From the NCBI RefSeq assembly GCF_000177195.2, contig NC_015953.1, positions 6,200,001 through 6,264,000 of the forward strand: a DNA stretch of 64,000 bases. Direction: 5' to 3'. The position numbers were made by a program, and so were the translations under genes. This document shows positions 42,288 to 51,594 of this stretch, in pieces. Source of the DNA: Streptomyces sp. SirexAA-E (lineage in GTDB: Bacteria > Actinomycetota > Actinomycetes > Streptomycetales > Streptomycetaceae). Below the pieces are notes generated by a model. That model worked only from the letters and a program-made list of their open reading frames with translations. It did no database searches and had not been told where the DNA came from. Each line of letters starts with the position of its first letter. Position 1 is the first letter of the stretch.

Positions 42288-43323
42288 CGAGTTGGTGCGT
42301 GATTGGGGGTGATGTGTTCTTGCTGGTGGATGACATGATCCGGATGTGGCGATCATGCTCAGTCGGACGGTTCTCGCGCATCAGGTGTTCACAGGGGTCT
42401 CCCGGGGGCATCTCGCCTCCCTGGTTGCGGAGTTGGCGGGACCGTGGCAGGCCGTGGTCGAGGGCCGTCGTCACGAGGCTCGCGGCGGGGCCAGGAAGCG
42501 CGAGGCAGGAGCTGGTGCCCGGCATCGGCTGGTGTTCGTCGACCGGCTCGTGGCCACGCTGATTCACCTGCGGCACGATTTGCCGCATGCGGCGTCGGGG
42601 TTGTTGTTCGGCGTCGACCGCTCCACCATCACCCGTGCGATCAGCGAGATACGAGGGCTGCTGGCCGAGCGGGGATGCGCGGTCCCGGACCGGCCCGGCC
42701 TGCGGCTGCGGACCCTGGCGGATGTGTTCGCATACGCCCAGGCCGAGGGAATCGAGCTGCGGTTGGACGCCACCGAGGTCCAGGTCCGCCGGCCCCCGGC
42801 CGGCCGCGGCGGGCGCCGTGCGTTCGTCTCGGGCAAGAAGGAACAGAACACGATGAAGGCCACCGTCGTCGCCGACCATCAGGGCCGCACGCTCTGGACC
42901 GACGCCCTGCGGCCAGGACGGATGCATGACGCGACCGCCGCACGCAACGAAGGCATCGGTCCCTGTTTCCGGCACTTTCGCGACGTGGAGGTCCTCCTGG
43001 ACGACGGCTACCTCGGGCTCCGCCGCGACCATCCCGGCCAGGCGGTGACCCCGCCCAGGAAGGGAAACAAGATCAGCCCGCCCGAGGTCCTCGAAGCCCG
43101 CCTACGGGCCCGACACCGGCACTCCTCGAAGCGTATTACCGTCGAACACGCCCTCGCCGATCACAAACGCTGGAAGCAGCTGGTCCGCTGGACTCACCGC
43201 CGGGAGACCCTGCCCGTCACCTACCGGGCCATCGCCGGCCTCGTCTCCGACCGCAACACCACCGGCTGACACAAACCCCCAGCTCACGCCCCCACGTCTC
43301 CAATGCAATCACGCACCAACTCG
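42288..43323 (+). mobile_element. Complete IS5-type insertion sequence (HARBI1-like transposase)
   Basis: The element is 1036 bp long with perfect 18-bp terminal inverted repeats: CGAGTTGGTGCGTGATTG at 42288-42305 and its complement at 43306-43323. A TTA target duplication is visible at 42285-42287 and 43324-43326. It has one intact transposase gene. Integrity and exact ends suggest recent activity. It separates the two-component operon from the DUF3159 gene. Confidence 0.93.
42346..43269 (+). CDS. IS5-type DDE transposase (DDE_Tnp_4)
   Basis: A 307-residue transposase with an N-terminal helix-turn-helix (ASGLLFGVDRSTITRAISEI) and the DDE_Tnp_4 core: Asp in LRLDATEVQVRRP, Asp in VLLDDGYLGL, Glu in ITVEHALADHKRWK. 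All three catalytic acids are present and the frame is intact, so it could be active. GTG 42346 lies 40 bases inside the left end. Confidence 0.92.
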   Translation: MAIMLSRTVLAHQVFTGVSRGHLASLVAELAGPWQAVVEGRRHEARGGARKREAGAGARHRLVFVDRLVATLIHLRHDLPHAASGLLFGVDRSTITRAISEIRGLLAERGCAVPDRPGLRLRTLADVFAYAQAEGIELRLDATEVQVRRPPAGRGGRRAFVSGKKEQNTMKATVVADHQGRTLWTDALRPGRMHDATAARNEGIGPCFRHFRDVEVLLDDGYLGLRRDHPGQAVTPPRKGNKISPPEVLEARLRARHRHSSKRITVEHALADHKRWKQLVRWTHRRETLPVTYRAIAGLVSDRNTTG

Positions 43324-43491
43324 TTAGGCGTCGTTCAGCTGGTGTGGCGGCGGCAACCGACGAGGGCTGCGCCTATGCCGACGAAGGTCAGGATGTGCTG
43401 GGCCTTGCGCTCGCGGCGACGGTGCGGGCGTCGGCAACTCATAAGAATCGGCGCCCGACATCGCCGTGGTCGCTCCGCGTCGCGGACGCGT

Positions 43492-43523
43492 GTGCCGGAC
43501 GGGCCGGGTGGCCCGTCCGGCAC
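43492..43523 (-). terminator. Hairpin terminator of the DUF3159 gene
   Basis: GTGCCGGACGGGCC and its complement form a perfect 14-bp stem around GGGT, 24 bases after the DUF3159 stop on the minus strand. The region from 43327 to 43491 holds only a faint minus-strand frame (RRRERKAQHILTFVGIGAAL) that may be a transposase tail. Confidence 0.8.
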
Positions 43524-43547
43524 GGCCGGGGGCGGAGAGGTCGTTGG

Positions 43548-44225
43548 TCAGGTGCGCTTGGCGGGCAGCAGCCCTACCGCCTTCAGCCGCTTGTCAGAAG
43601 CCCGGGCGGCCCAGGCGACGGCCAGGATCCCGACAGCGAGGAGCGGGTAGCCCATGGCGATCTTGGCGAAGCCCAGAGATCCGACCTCGTCGGCCTGGTA
43701 GAGGTACTGCTGGACGGCGAACCGGGCACTGAAGATGGCGGCCAGCACCAGGGTGGCGATGTCGTAGTAGATCCGCGAACGCCTGTCCGCCCGCCAGACG
43801 ATGCCCTTGCCGGTCGTCGAGTTCCAGATCAGGCCGGCCAGGGGCCAGCGCAGCACCACTGAGAGAACGAAGGCGACGGCGCCGACCAGGCTCGCCCAGA
43901 TGCCGATGAGGAAGAAGTCCTTGGCGGATCCCGTGTACCAAGAGATGCCGGCGGCGACGGTCACACCGAACACGCCGCCGAGCGCGGGCTGAATCGACTC
44001 CTTGCGCACCAGTCGCTGCACCGCGATGCCACCGGCGACCAGGAGAGCGGCCAGGATGCCGACCTTGAGTCCACCGACGTTGTTGGCGACGACGAACACC
44101 AGGGCGGGCAGCGCCGAATAGATGACCCCCTTCGTGCCGCCCACCTGTTCCAGCGCCGTCTTCTTCTTCCCTTGGTCTGCCGCCTGCATGACAGTCGCCG
44201 CCTTCTGGGGACTGGTGCTCTGCAT
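43548..44225 (-). CDS. DUF3159 membrane protein
   Basis: A 225-residue protein with six or so hydrophobic segments, matching DUF3159: GVIYSALPALVFVVANNVGG, IQPALGGVFGVTVAAGISWY, DFFLIGIWASLVGAVAFVLS, RPLAGLIWN-like WPLAGLIWNSTTG and the charged WRADRRSRIYYDIATL. Many actinobacteria have a DUF3159 paralogue beside a TetR regulator. ATG 44225 is chosen (MQSTSPQKA); the frame is open to 44297 but that part crosses the operator. A TetR operator of the 30-kb type lies 50 bases upstream. Confidence 0.9.
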   Translation of the reverse strand: MQSTSPQKAATVMQAADQGKKKTALEQVGGTKGVIYSALPALVFVVANNVGGLKVGILAALLVAGGIAVQRLVRKESIQPALGGVFGVTVAAGISWYTGSAKDFFLIGIWASLVGAVAFVLSVVLRWPLAGLIWNSTTGKGIVWRADRRSRIYYDIATLVLAAIFSARFAVQQYLYQADEVGSLGFAKIAMGYPLLAVGILAVAWAARASDKRLKAVGLLPAKRT

Positions 44226-44274
44226 GATGATCAGCTCTTCCGGGTCAACTTGTGGGTCAGCAGTTCGGACGTTC

Positions 44275-44303
44275 GTCACTAAGTGACATCGTGACACTGA
44301 ACG
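44275..44303. promoter_or_regulatory. TetR operator-like site upstream of DUF3159
   Basis: One exact half-site GTCACTAAGTGAC (44275-44287) is followed after ATC by a degenerate half (GTGACACTGAACG). The left half is identical to the right half of the operators at 30026 and 34543. It lies 50 bases before the DUF3159 start, a repressing position. Confidence 0.72.
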
Positions 44304-44860
44304 ACGAGTGAGGCCACTTCACGCGATGTGATCTGAGTCACTCCTTGAGGGGTCAGTCTCAGGTTGCCCGGCTCTCGCGCCGGCGCGCCCGACCAGCTCG
44401 TGGTCGGATGCGTGGCCTTCGAGCCGTGGCTGATGGGCCTGCCACGGTGCAGCGACACTCCGCCGCTCGCTGTTCGAAGTTTCATGGCGGGGCGTCGGTG
44501 TGCGGGGCGATCAGCTCGGTGATCTCTATGTGGGAGAGCCGGATTTCGACGTGCTTTTCACACGAGGGCAGGCGATGTCGGCATCATCTGAATGACGGAG
44601 GAGCGGTCCGATGGCTCGAACCCTCGGTGCCGCTCCGCTCACGCGAGCTCTCGGCGGCGTCGAAGCGGACCCGCGCGCCCTCTTCGGGTGAGATGGCCCG
44701 TCGCGGGTCACGATCACTACCGCGAGCCGAGCCGACGTACGACGCCTCCTCAACGAGGACACTCTGCCCGCCGCAAATCGGCTTGCCTCGGTCGGCCTGA
44801 CCGGTGCCCACGTGCAAGTGCACACCGGCGTTTGCCGGATCGGGCGCTCCTCATGCGGGA
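44304..44860. other. Stretch without an intact gene
   Basis: Short coding-looking pieces exist on the plus strand (LYVGEPDFDVLFTRGQAMSA ending near 44575; RADVRRLLNEDTLPAANRLA near 44730-44790), but none has a start or a recognised family. They are probably gene ends worn away before IS256 inserted at 44861. Confidence 0.4.
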
Positions 44861-45494
44861 GTGTCTAATCAACGGCGGATCTGACGATCAAGGAGACGCC
44901 AGAGATGACCGAGACCGTTGTCGCGCAGGAGTCCGTGGAGAAGCCGGCGGTCACGCCGGTGCCGGCCGCGTCGGATGAGCAGTTGGTCGCGATGCTCGTG
45001 GACCGGGCCCGCAGCGAGGGCCTGCAGCTGACCGGCGAGGGCGGGCTGCTCCAGCAGTTGACGAAGCGGGTGCTGGAGTCCGCCCTGGAGGGCGAGATCA
45101 CCGATCACCTCGGATACGAGAAGCACGATGCCGAGGGCCGGGGCCGCGGCAACAGCCGCAACGGAACGCGTGCGAAGACGGTGCTGACCGATGTCGGCCT
45201 GGTCGAGGTCAAGGCCCCCCGGGACGTGGCCGGAACGTTTGAGCCGGCCATCGTGAAGAAGCGGCAGCGGCGCCTGACCGGCGTGGACGAGATGGTGCTG
45301 TCGCTGTCCGCGAAGGGGCTCACGCACGGGGAGATCTCCGCGCACCTGGCCGAGGTCTACGGCGCGGAGATCTCCAAGCAGACCATCTCGACGATCACCG
45401 ACCAGGTGATGGAGGGCATGGCGGAATGGTCCAACCGCCCGCTGGACCGCGTCTATCCGGTCCTGTTCGTGGACGCCATCAACGTCAAGATCAG

Positions 45495-47188
45495 GGTTCT
45501 GTCGACGATCTTGTGATCCGGACGGCTGAGCGGTTCGTGCCGACTGTTCGCGATCATGAATCGTGTGCTCTCGTGATGTACTCCTCAAATTGTTCCCCTA
45601 CCTGTCCCCGTTGTTGATTGAGGAGATAGAGAGGCAACCGGATCGGGTGGTGTTCAGGAGGCGGGTGCGGGCGACAGCCGGGGTCTGCCGGTGCGGTGAG
45701 AGCTCGGTGCGGGTGCACGGCCGGTACATACGCAGGCTTCGGGACGTTGCCACGGGCGGTCTCGGTGTCGTCATCGAGTTGGGTGTGCGCCGTTTCCGCT
45801 GCGAGAACACCAGGTGTCCGGCGGTGACGTTCGCCGAGCAGATCGCCGGATTGACGACTCCACACAGTCGCTACACCCCCTTGCTGCGTCGGGTGTTGAC
45901 GCATATCGGCCTGGCCCTGGCAGGCCGGGCGGGAGTCCGCGTGGCGGCTGCCGTCGGTATCTCGGTGGGCAGGGACACACTGTTGCGCATGGTCAGAGCC
46001 GTGCCTGAACCGGATGCCAGCGAAGTGGAGGTGCTGGGTGTCGACGACTTCGCTTTCCGCAAGGGACGGCATTACGGCACGCTGCTGATCGACATGGCTA
46101 CCCACCGGCCGTTTCACCTTTACGACGGTCGCGAGGGCGAGGACCTGGCCGACTGGCTCCGGGGTCACCCCGAGGTGAAGGTGATCTGCCGTGACCGCTC
46201 CAGCGGTTACGCAGAAGGTGCTCGGGTCGGGGCACCACAGGCCCAGCAGGTCGCCGACCGGTATCACTTGTGGGCCAACCTCGGTCAGGCAGTCGAGAAG
46301 AGTGTGAACGCTCATCGCTCCCGCCTGGCCGAACCAGCTCCGGACGAGGCCGCCGAGTCGTTGGAGGTGGAGCCCGCGGTGGTCCATTCGCCGGACGAGC
46401 TGAAGATCGTGACTCGCCTGCGGGAACAGCATGGTGCCGCCCACGAACTGTGGGAGCAGGGCATGTCGAAGGCCGCGATCGGACGGAAGCTCGGCCTGCA
46501 CCAGGCCACCATCCGCAAGCTGGTCAGTGCCCGCTCCGCCGATGACGTCGTCGCCAAGAGCCTGCAGCGGGTGCACATCGTCGACCCGTACGTCGGCCAT
46601 CTGCACCGGCGCTGGAACGAAGGCGTCAGAAACGCCACCCAGCTCTACCGAGAGATCCAGCAACTTGGTTACCCTGGTGGCGAGTTAGCTGTTCAGCGTC
46701 ATCTGCGGCGCTACCGAACCGGACGGGGACACGCTCCTGCCGTCGGTCCCAAGCCTCCGTCGGTCCGCGACGCCACCGCTTGGATCATGACTAACCCCGA
46801 ACACCTGCGAGACGAGGACGCAGACAAGCTGCACCGTCTACGCGAGCGCGATGCTGAGCTGGACCGGCTCACCGGCCACGTCAGGAAATTCGCCACGATG
46901 ATGACCGGCCTCCACGGCGACCGTCTCGAGGACTGGATCGCCGACGCCGAGCAGGACACCCTGGCGCCACTGGCATCCTTCGCCCGCAACCTCCGGCGCG
47001 ATCTCGACGCCGTCCGCAACGGCCTGACCCTGCCCCTACAGCTCTGGCGCCGTTGAAGGCAACGTCAACCGGCTGAAGATGCTGAAGCGCCAGATGTTCG
47101 GCCGGGCCAACCTCGATCTCCTTCGCAAACGCGTCCTGCTCGCACGATGAACCGGGACCACCTCGACCACAAGATCGACGACAGAACC
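45495..47188 (+). mobile_element. ISL3-family insertion sequence inside IS256
   Basis: The element is 1694 bp with terminal inverted repeats GGTTCTGTCG(A/T)CGATCTTGTG at both ends and a perfect 8-bp target duplication AAGATCAG at 45487-45494 and 47189-47196. Eight bases is the standard ISL3 duplication. It splits the IS256 transposase after its first catalytic Asp, so it came later. Confidence 0.95.
45563..47150 (+). pseudogene. ISL3-family transposase with late frameshift
   Basis: The first 497 codons are intact: zinc-finger-like start (AGVCRCGESS, FRCENTRCPAVTF), first Asp in VLGVDDFAFRKGRHYGTLLI, second Asp in VICRDRSSGYAEG, and VADRYHLWANL. One extra C in a CCCC run near 47034 shifts the frame after LTLP, giving a stop at 47056. 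The true end continues in the other frame as YSSGAVEGNVNRLKMLKRQM, then LLRKRVLLAR to 47150. The lost part holds the catalytic Glu (GAVEG), so the main product should be inactive unless ribosomes slip at this run. Confidence 0.88.
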
Positions 47189-48187
47189 AAGATCAGAGAC
47201 GGGCAGGTCGCGAACCGCCCGGTCTACGTCGTCATGGCCGTGACCACCGAAGGCACCCGGGACATCCTGGGGATCTGGGCCGGTGACGGCGGTGAGGGCG
47301 CCAAGTACTGGCTGCACGTGTTCACCGAGCTGAAGAACCGCGGCATCGACGACGTGCTCATGCTGGTCTGCGACGGACTGAAGGGCCTGCCCGAGGCGGT
47401 GGAGGCCGTCTGGCCTCGAACGATTGTCCAAACCTGTGTCGTTCACCTGCTGCGGAACAGCTTCCGTTACGCGGCCCGCCAGGACTGGGACAAGATCGCC
47501 AAGGCGCTGAAGCCTGTCTACACGGCCCCGAACGAGGTTGCCGCGGCCGAGCGGTTCGGCGAGTTCCAGGAAGCTTGGGGCAAGAAGTACCCGGCGGTTA
47601 TCCGGCTCTGGGAGAACGCCTGGGCCGAGTTCGTTCCCTTCCTCTCCTTCGACGTCGAGATCCGCAAGGTGATCTGCTCGACGAACGCGATCGAGTCCGT
47701 CAACGCCCGTATCCGCAAGGCCGTCCGGGCCCGCGGGTACTTCCCCAACGAAGCCGCGGCCCTCAAGTGCGTCTACATGGCACTGATGAGCCTGGAGCCC
47801 ACCGGCAAGGGCCGCAAGCGGTGGACCATGCGCTGGAAGGCACCCCTGAACGCCTTCCAGATCGCCTTCGAAGGCCGACTTACTCCGGCCGCCAACTGGC
47901 CCCTACAAAAAAACTGGATCAGCCGTCTACTGGACACACCCGGCCCCCGGTGGCGGTCGGCGTTCGGGCTCGGCGAGCCCCTGGCAACGGATGCGTCGGC
48001 ACCATCGGCGTCCTCGACATGGCCCTGGGCATCGACCGTGATCGCGGGCGCCCGCTCCTGCGACGTGATGGGTCGGGCGGAAGCGGCCCGAGAGCCAGGG
48101 TAGGTTCGCACTGCACAGTATGTTCAAATGGCTCTGGCCAGAGCGTTGTTGTGTGAACCGAACGTGCCATCGTGCGAAGGAGATCGT

Positions 48188-49003
48188 GTGTTCCCCAACG
48201 GGTCATTCGAACAGGGAAAGCCGCACCCGGCGCGGGTCTACGACAGCCTCCTCGGTGGCAAGGACAACTACCCGGTGGACCAAGCCGTCGCGGAGGGCAT
48301 CGCCCAGCGCTGGCCGGAAATCCAGCGGAGTGCGCAGCAGAACCGGGCATGGATGGCGCGCGCTGTACGGCATATGGTGCAAGAGGGGGGTGTCACACAG
48401 TTCCTGGACATCGGCACCGGCATCCCCACCCGGCCCAACCTGCACGAGATCGCTCAAGGCATGGTGCCGTCGGCTCGGATCGTCTACGTGGATAACGACC
48501 CCGTGGTACTGCGCCACGCCGAGGCGCTGCTCACCCCGATATCACCCGAGGGTCGATCGACCTACCTGCAAGCCGACCTGCGTGACCCGCGCGCGGTACT
48601 GGAATCGCCTGAGGTGACCGAGACCCTCGACATGACACGTCCGGTGGGCCTTGTCCTGGCCGCGATCCTGCACTTCCTCGACGACGACGAGGACCCGGCG
48701 GGCGTCCTGCGGGTTCTCGTGGACGCTCTTCCGGTCGGCTCGTATGTCGCGTTGTCCCATGCCTGCGGTGACGCAGATCCCGTCAGGGCAGCGGAGGCAT
48801 CGGCCTTCTACCGGCAAAACAAGGTTTCCAAGCCCGTGGTGCTGCGCACACAAAAGCAGATCGAGGAATTCTTCACGGGACTGGAACTGCTGGAACCGGG
48901 CGTAGTGACCGTCGACCGCTGGCGCCCGGACGCATCGGTGTCGGAGGGGCCTGACGACATGGGGTTCCGTGGCGGCCTGGGCCTCAAGCATGGAATTGCC
49001 TGA
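48188..49003 (+). CDS. SAM-dependent methyltransferase, DUF574/Methyltransf_19 family
   Basis: A 271-residue protein with the family start HPARVYDSLLGGKDNYPVDQ, QNRAWMARAVRHMVQE, FLDIGTGIPTRPNLHEIAQ, IVYVDNDPVVLRHAEALL and GLVLAAILHFLDDDEDP. This group is greatly expanded in Streptomyces and mostly uncharacterised. GTG 48188 follows GAAGGAGATC; the frame is open to 48128. It probably lost its original neighbours to the insertions. Confidence 0.9.
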   Translation: MFPNGSFEQGKPHPARVYDSLLGGKDNYPVDQAVAEGIAQRWPEIQRSAQQNRAWMARAVRHMVQEGGVTQFLDIGTGIPTRPNLHEIAQGMVPSARIVYVDNDPVVLRHAEALLTPISPEGRSTYLQADLRDPRAVLESPEVTETLDMTRPVGLVLAAILHFLDDDEDPAGVLRVLVDALPVGSYVALSHACGDADPVRAAEASAFYRQNKVSKPVVLRTQKQIEEFFTGLELLEPGVVTVDRWRPDASVSEGPDDMGFRGGLGLKHGIA

Positions 49004-49046
49004 GGGGTGAAATGAACCGCCCCGGGTCGGGTGGAGGCTCGATTTT

Positions 49047-49370
49047 AAGCTGGACATCGGCTCCCGCGGGACGCCGCGGAACTGGGTGAAGCAGCACGAG
49101 ATCGACGCAGGCGCGCGCCCGGGGACGACGACGGAGGAATCCGCCCAGCTCAAGGCGCTGAAGAAGGAGAACGCCGAGCCGAAGCGGGCGAATGACATTC
49201 TCAAGGCGGAGGCAAGTTTCTTCACGGCCGAGCTCGACCGGCCACACACGCGCTCGTAACGTTCGTCGACGAGCACCGGGACCGCTTCGGCGGCGTCGAG
49301 CCGATCTGCAGGACGCTCACCGAGCACGACTGCAAGATCGCCCCTTCCACGTACCACGCCCACAAGTAAC
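49047..49370 (+). pseudogene. IS3-family OrfA/OrfB remnant
   Basis: The plus strand reads DIGSRGTPRNWVKQHEIDAG, then ESAQLKALKKENAEPKRAND and ILKAEASFFTAELDRP with a stop: this is the end of OrfA with its coiled coil. A second frame then gives VTFVDEHRDRFGGVEPICRT and IAPSTYHAHK, the start of OrfB. Most of OrfB is missing. Confidence 0.8.
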
Positions 49371-50045
49371 GCCTGGAGAATCCCGTTGCCTGCGTGTCTT
49401 GCCGCAGTGTGGTTGCCGTCGGCTTTCCGGGGTGTCAGGTTCGTGGTCGGCGATGTTGCGAGTGGTTGAAGGAATCGGGCGTCTTACTGCTGCTGGGGTG
49501 CAGCCCGCGTGGTTGGGGTAAGTCTTGGTGTCTTACTTGGTTTGTCCTTGATCATGACGGGCTCTTCGGTGAGCTGGGGAGCCGTGGATGTCAACACTGG
49601 AGTTGGGTGCGGCGGGCCTGGTGCCGCTGGAGGTTGAGCTGCGGGTAACGAGGGCTGTGTGTCGGGTCGCTGGTTTCGAGTTTTGGCTGGAACGCGGTCT
49701 CCTGCGGCTGTTCTGGTCTGCCCGGACCCGCCGGCCTGCCTCCACCGGTGGAACGCTCCGCTGAACGCGGGCGACCCGGCCGCCGTCTACGGCGGCGACC
49801 ACCCCCGATACACCGACTGCCGCAGCCTCGATGCGGGACAGGAGTGATGGGGCACCGGCGCGCGACCCGTCGTGCGCCGGTAGAGGTGCCACCTGAGGGT
49901 GAAGGGACAGGGTAAGTCGATCAAAGTGGTTGGGGTAGGAGTGCCGGGCCGGCCTCGCAGGGGTGTGCATCTCCTGGTGAGTGGGGTGGTCTGCCGGCCC
50001 GTGACGAGTAGGCTGATCGTTCGTTATCGGACAGGGGAGGCCGGC
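49371..50045. other. Stretch of 0.7 kb without a supported gene
   Basis: Several short frames exist (for example one ending in GGDHPRYTDCRSLDAGQE at 49847), but none has a convincing start with a family match. The GC level drops near 49490-49560. The last part holds the MarR leader, with GGGGAGGCC eight bases before its GTG. Confidence 0.4.
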
Positions 50046-50486
50046 GTGGACTATGGCGACAAGCTCTTCTGGCTCTCGGTTGTGATTCAACGCAAGTACG
50101 CGCAGATCTGCGCCGAGTTCGATCTGACCCCTTCGCAGGCCACGCTGCTCTGCGCAGTCAGGAACGAGCCGCGGCAGATGGCTGATCTCGCCGCGTCGTT
50201 GGGTATGACCAAGAACTCATTGAGTCAGCTGGTCGATCGCACCGCGCGGCGCGAGTTGGTCGGCCGGGCGAGCTCGGCGCAGGACCGGCGGATCGTCATG
50301 CTCAGTGCGACGCCCACGGGGAAGGTGCTCGGCGAGGCCGTTTACGCAGAGGTAGCCAAGCGCCTGCCCGAGATCGCGAGGAACCTCGACGCCGACGACC
50401 AGCGTGACTTCGAGCGCGTGGCCACCGCCATCGTGGACACCTCGGACCTTTCTTCGCCCACCTCGAACCAGCCCATCACACCGTGA
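50046..50486 (+). CDS. MarR-family transcriptional regulator
   Basis: A 146-residue winged-helix protein (SQATLLCAVRNEPRQMADLA, then LGMTKNSLSQLVDRTARREL and wing SAQDRRIVMLSATPTG). GTG 50046 has a good ribosome site; the longer frame from 49899 lacks one. It lies 81 bases upstream of an NmrA-like gene in the same direction, with two overlapping palindromes between. It therefore probably represses the NmrA-like gene in response to a phenolic or oxidising ligand. Confidence 0.92.
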   Translation: MDYGDKLFWLSVVIQRKYAQICAEFDLTPSQATLLCAVRNEPRQMADLAASLGMTKNSLSQLVDRTARRELVGRASSAQDRRIVMLSATPTGKVLGEAVYAEVAKRLPEIARNLDADDQRDFERVATAIVDTSDLSSPTSNQPITP

Positions 50487-50512
50487 GGGCCCGCTCCACC
50501 CCCCTTGCCACA

Positions 50513-50549
50513 GTTCATGCCGTGAACTAGTTTTGTTCACGGCATGAAC
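50513..50549. promoter_or_regulatory. Twin MarR operator
   Basis: Two 15-bp palindromes, GTTCATGCCGTGAAC (50513-50527) and GTTCACGGCATGAAC (50535-50549), flank an AT-rich TAGTTTT and are themselves mirror images. Together they make a 29-base inverted repeat (50517-50545). Each ends next to CTAG. The pair lies 19 bases before the NmrA-like start, a strong repressor position. Confidence 0.85.
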
Positions 50550-50567
50550 TAGTGAGGGGTGGCAGTG

Positions 50568-51458
50568 ATGAGCACACAGAGGACCGGCACCATCGCAGTC
50601 TTCGGCGCGACGGGACAACAGGGCGGGGCGGTGGTCGACGCGCTGCTGGACCACAAGGCGCGGGTGCGGGCTCTGGTCCGCAACCCGCAGTCCGACCGGG
50701 CTCAGGCGCTGGCCGCCCGCGGCGTCGAGCTGGCGGCCATCCGGGCCGACGACCCGGCGTCGCTGGCCGCCGCGCTGGCGACGGTCGAGGGGTTCTACTT
50801 CATGACCCCGGAGGCGAACAGCCTCGAAGAGGTCGAGGCAGAGATCCGCGTCGGCACCGCACTCGTCGACGCGGCGAGCGAGACGGGCGTCCCGTACGTC
50901 GTGTTCAACTCGGTCTTCGGAGCGGACCGGGAGTCGGGTGTGCCGCACCACGACTCGAAGCACTGGATCGAGGAGCACCTGAGGAAGTCCGGCCTGAGAG
51001 CCACGATGGTTCGCGCGACCGCCTTCATGGAGAACTTCGCGAGCGTGATGGCACCGAGCCTGGAGCATGGGGAGATCGTGCTGAGGCTGCCGCTGCCGCA
51101 GGACGTCGCCCTGAAGATGATCTCGGTCAGGGACATCGGCCGGGTCGCCGCCGCGCTCCTGCTCGACATCGCGCAGGCGCCCGGCGGAGTCGTCGAGCTC
51201 ATCGGCGACGAGCTGACGGGCCCCCAGATCGCCGAGACATTCGGCGCGCGCGCCGGGCTCCCGGCACGGTACGAGACCCTCCCGTTGAGCGTGCTTCCCA
51301 ACGACCTCGACAAGGCGATGTTCCGCCAGTTCGCGAAAGCGGAGGAAAACCCCTCGGACCTCGCGGTGGTGCGCTCGATCGAGCCGGCCACCCTGGACCT
51401 GGCCGAGTGGATCCGGGCTACCGGCTGGACCGCGCCCGCAAACGTGGCTGGTGCCTGA
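50568..51458 (+). CDS. NmrA-like NAD(P)-binding oxidoreductase
   Basis: A 296-residue atypical SDR with GTIAVFGATGQQGGAVVDAL at the front, VRALVRNPQSDRAQAL, VPYVVFNSVFGADRESGVPH, LRATMVRATAFMENFASVMA and ISVRDIGRVAAALL. It lacks the YxxxK pair of classical SDRs, as NmrA/HSCARG-type redox sensors do. ATG 50568 is chosen; GTG 50559 in frame is possible. MarR-controlled NmrA genes are usually part of a quinone or electrophile response. Confidence 0.9.
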   Translation: MSTQRTGTIAVFGATGQQGGAVVDALLDHKARVRALVRNPQSDRAQALAARGVELAAIRADDPASLAAALATVEGFYFMTPEANSLEEVEAEIRVGTALVDAASETGVPYVVFNSVFGADRESGVPHHDSKHWIEEHLRKSGLRATMVRATAFMENFASVMAPSLEHGEIVLRLPLPQDVALKMISVRDIGRVAAALLLDIAQAPGGVVELIGDELTGPQIAETFGARAGLPARYETLPLSVLPNDLDKAMFRQFAKAEENPSDLAVVRSIEPATLDLAEWIRATGWTAPANVAGA

Positions 51459-51594
51459 GCCTCCGGCCGCGATGAACGCCCCGCGATCGTGCCCACGGTC
51501 TCGGCGCCCTGGGCACGGCAACGCATCCGCCAACGGCTGAGGCAGCCACGAAGCTCCCGGGGCGTGCCCGAGGCCGACACCGGCACAATGGTTG

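Larger units (their letters stand above)
44861..47937 (+). mobile_element. IS256-family insertion sequence, split by an ISL3 element
   Basis: Imperfect terminal inverted repeats are seen: GTGTCTAATCAACGGCGGAT at the left and, complemented, GTGTCCAGTAGACGGCTGAT at the right (about 16 of 22 bases). Without the inserted 1694-bp ISL3 element and one 8-bp duplication, the element would be about 1375 bp, a normal IS256 size. No clear flanking target duplication was found. Confidence 0.85.
44905..48103 (+). pseudogene. IS256-family transposase, interrupted
   Basis: The first part (44905-45494) has TEGLQ-like start, LGYEKHDAEGRGRGNSRNGT, DEMVLSLSAKGLTHGEISAH and the first catalytic Asp in VLFVDAINVKIR. 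The second part (from 47189) continues RDGQVANRPVYVVMAVTTEG, then VLMLVCDGLKGLPEAV with the second Asp and CSTNAIESVNARIRKAV with the Glu. Joining the parts across one copy of AAGATCAG restores the frame exactly (VKIRDGQV). At the 3' end a likely TGA stop has become TGG (PAANWPLQKN), so the frame reads past the element's end to 48103. Confidence 0.9.

Noticed and set aside
43335..43523. 62-codon minus-strand frame after the IS5 element
   Set aside because: Only a vague resemblance to transposase tails, no start signal, and it crosses the terminator hairpin.
49659..49847. 62-codon frame ending DCRSLDAGQE
   Set aside because: Coding-like end, but no clear start or family; left inside the unassigned stretch.
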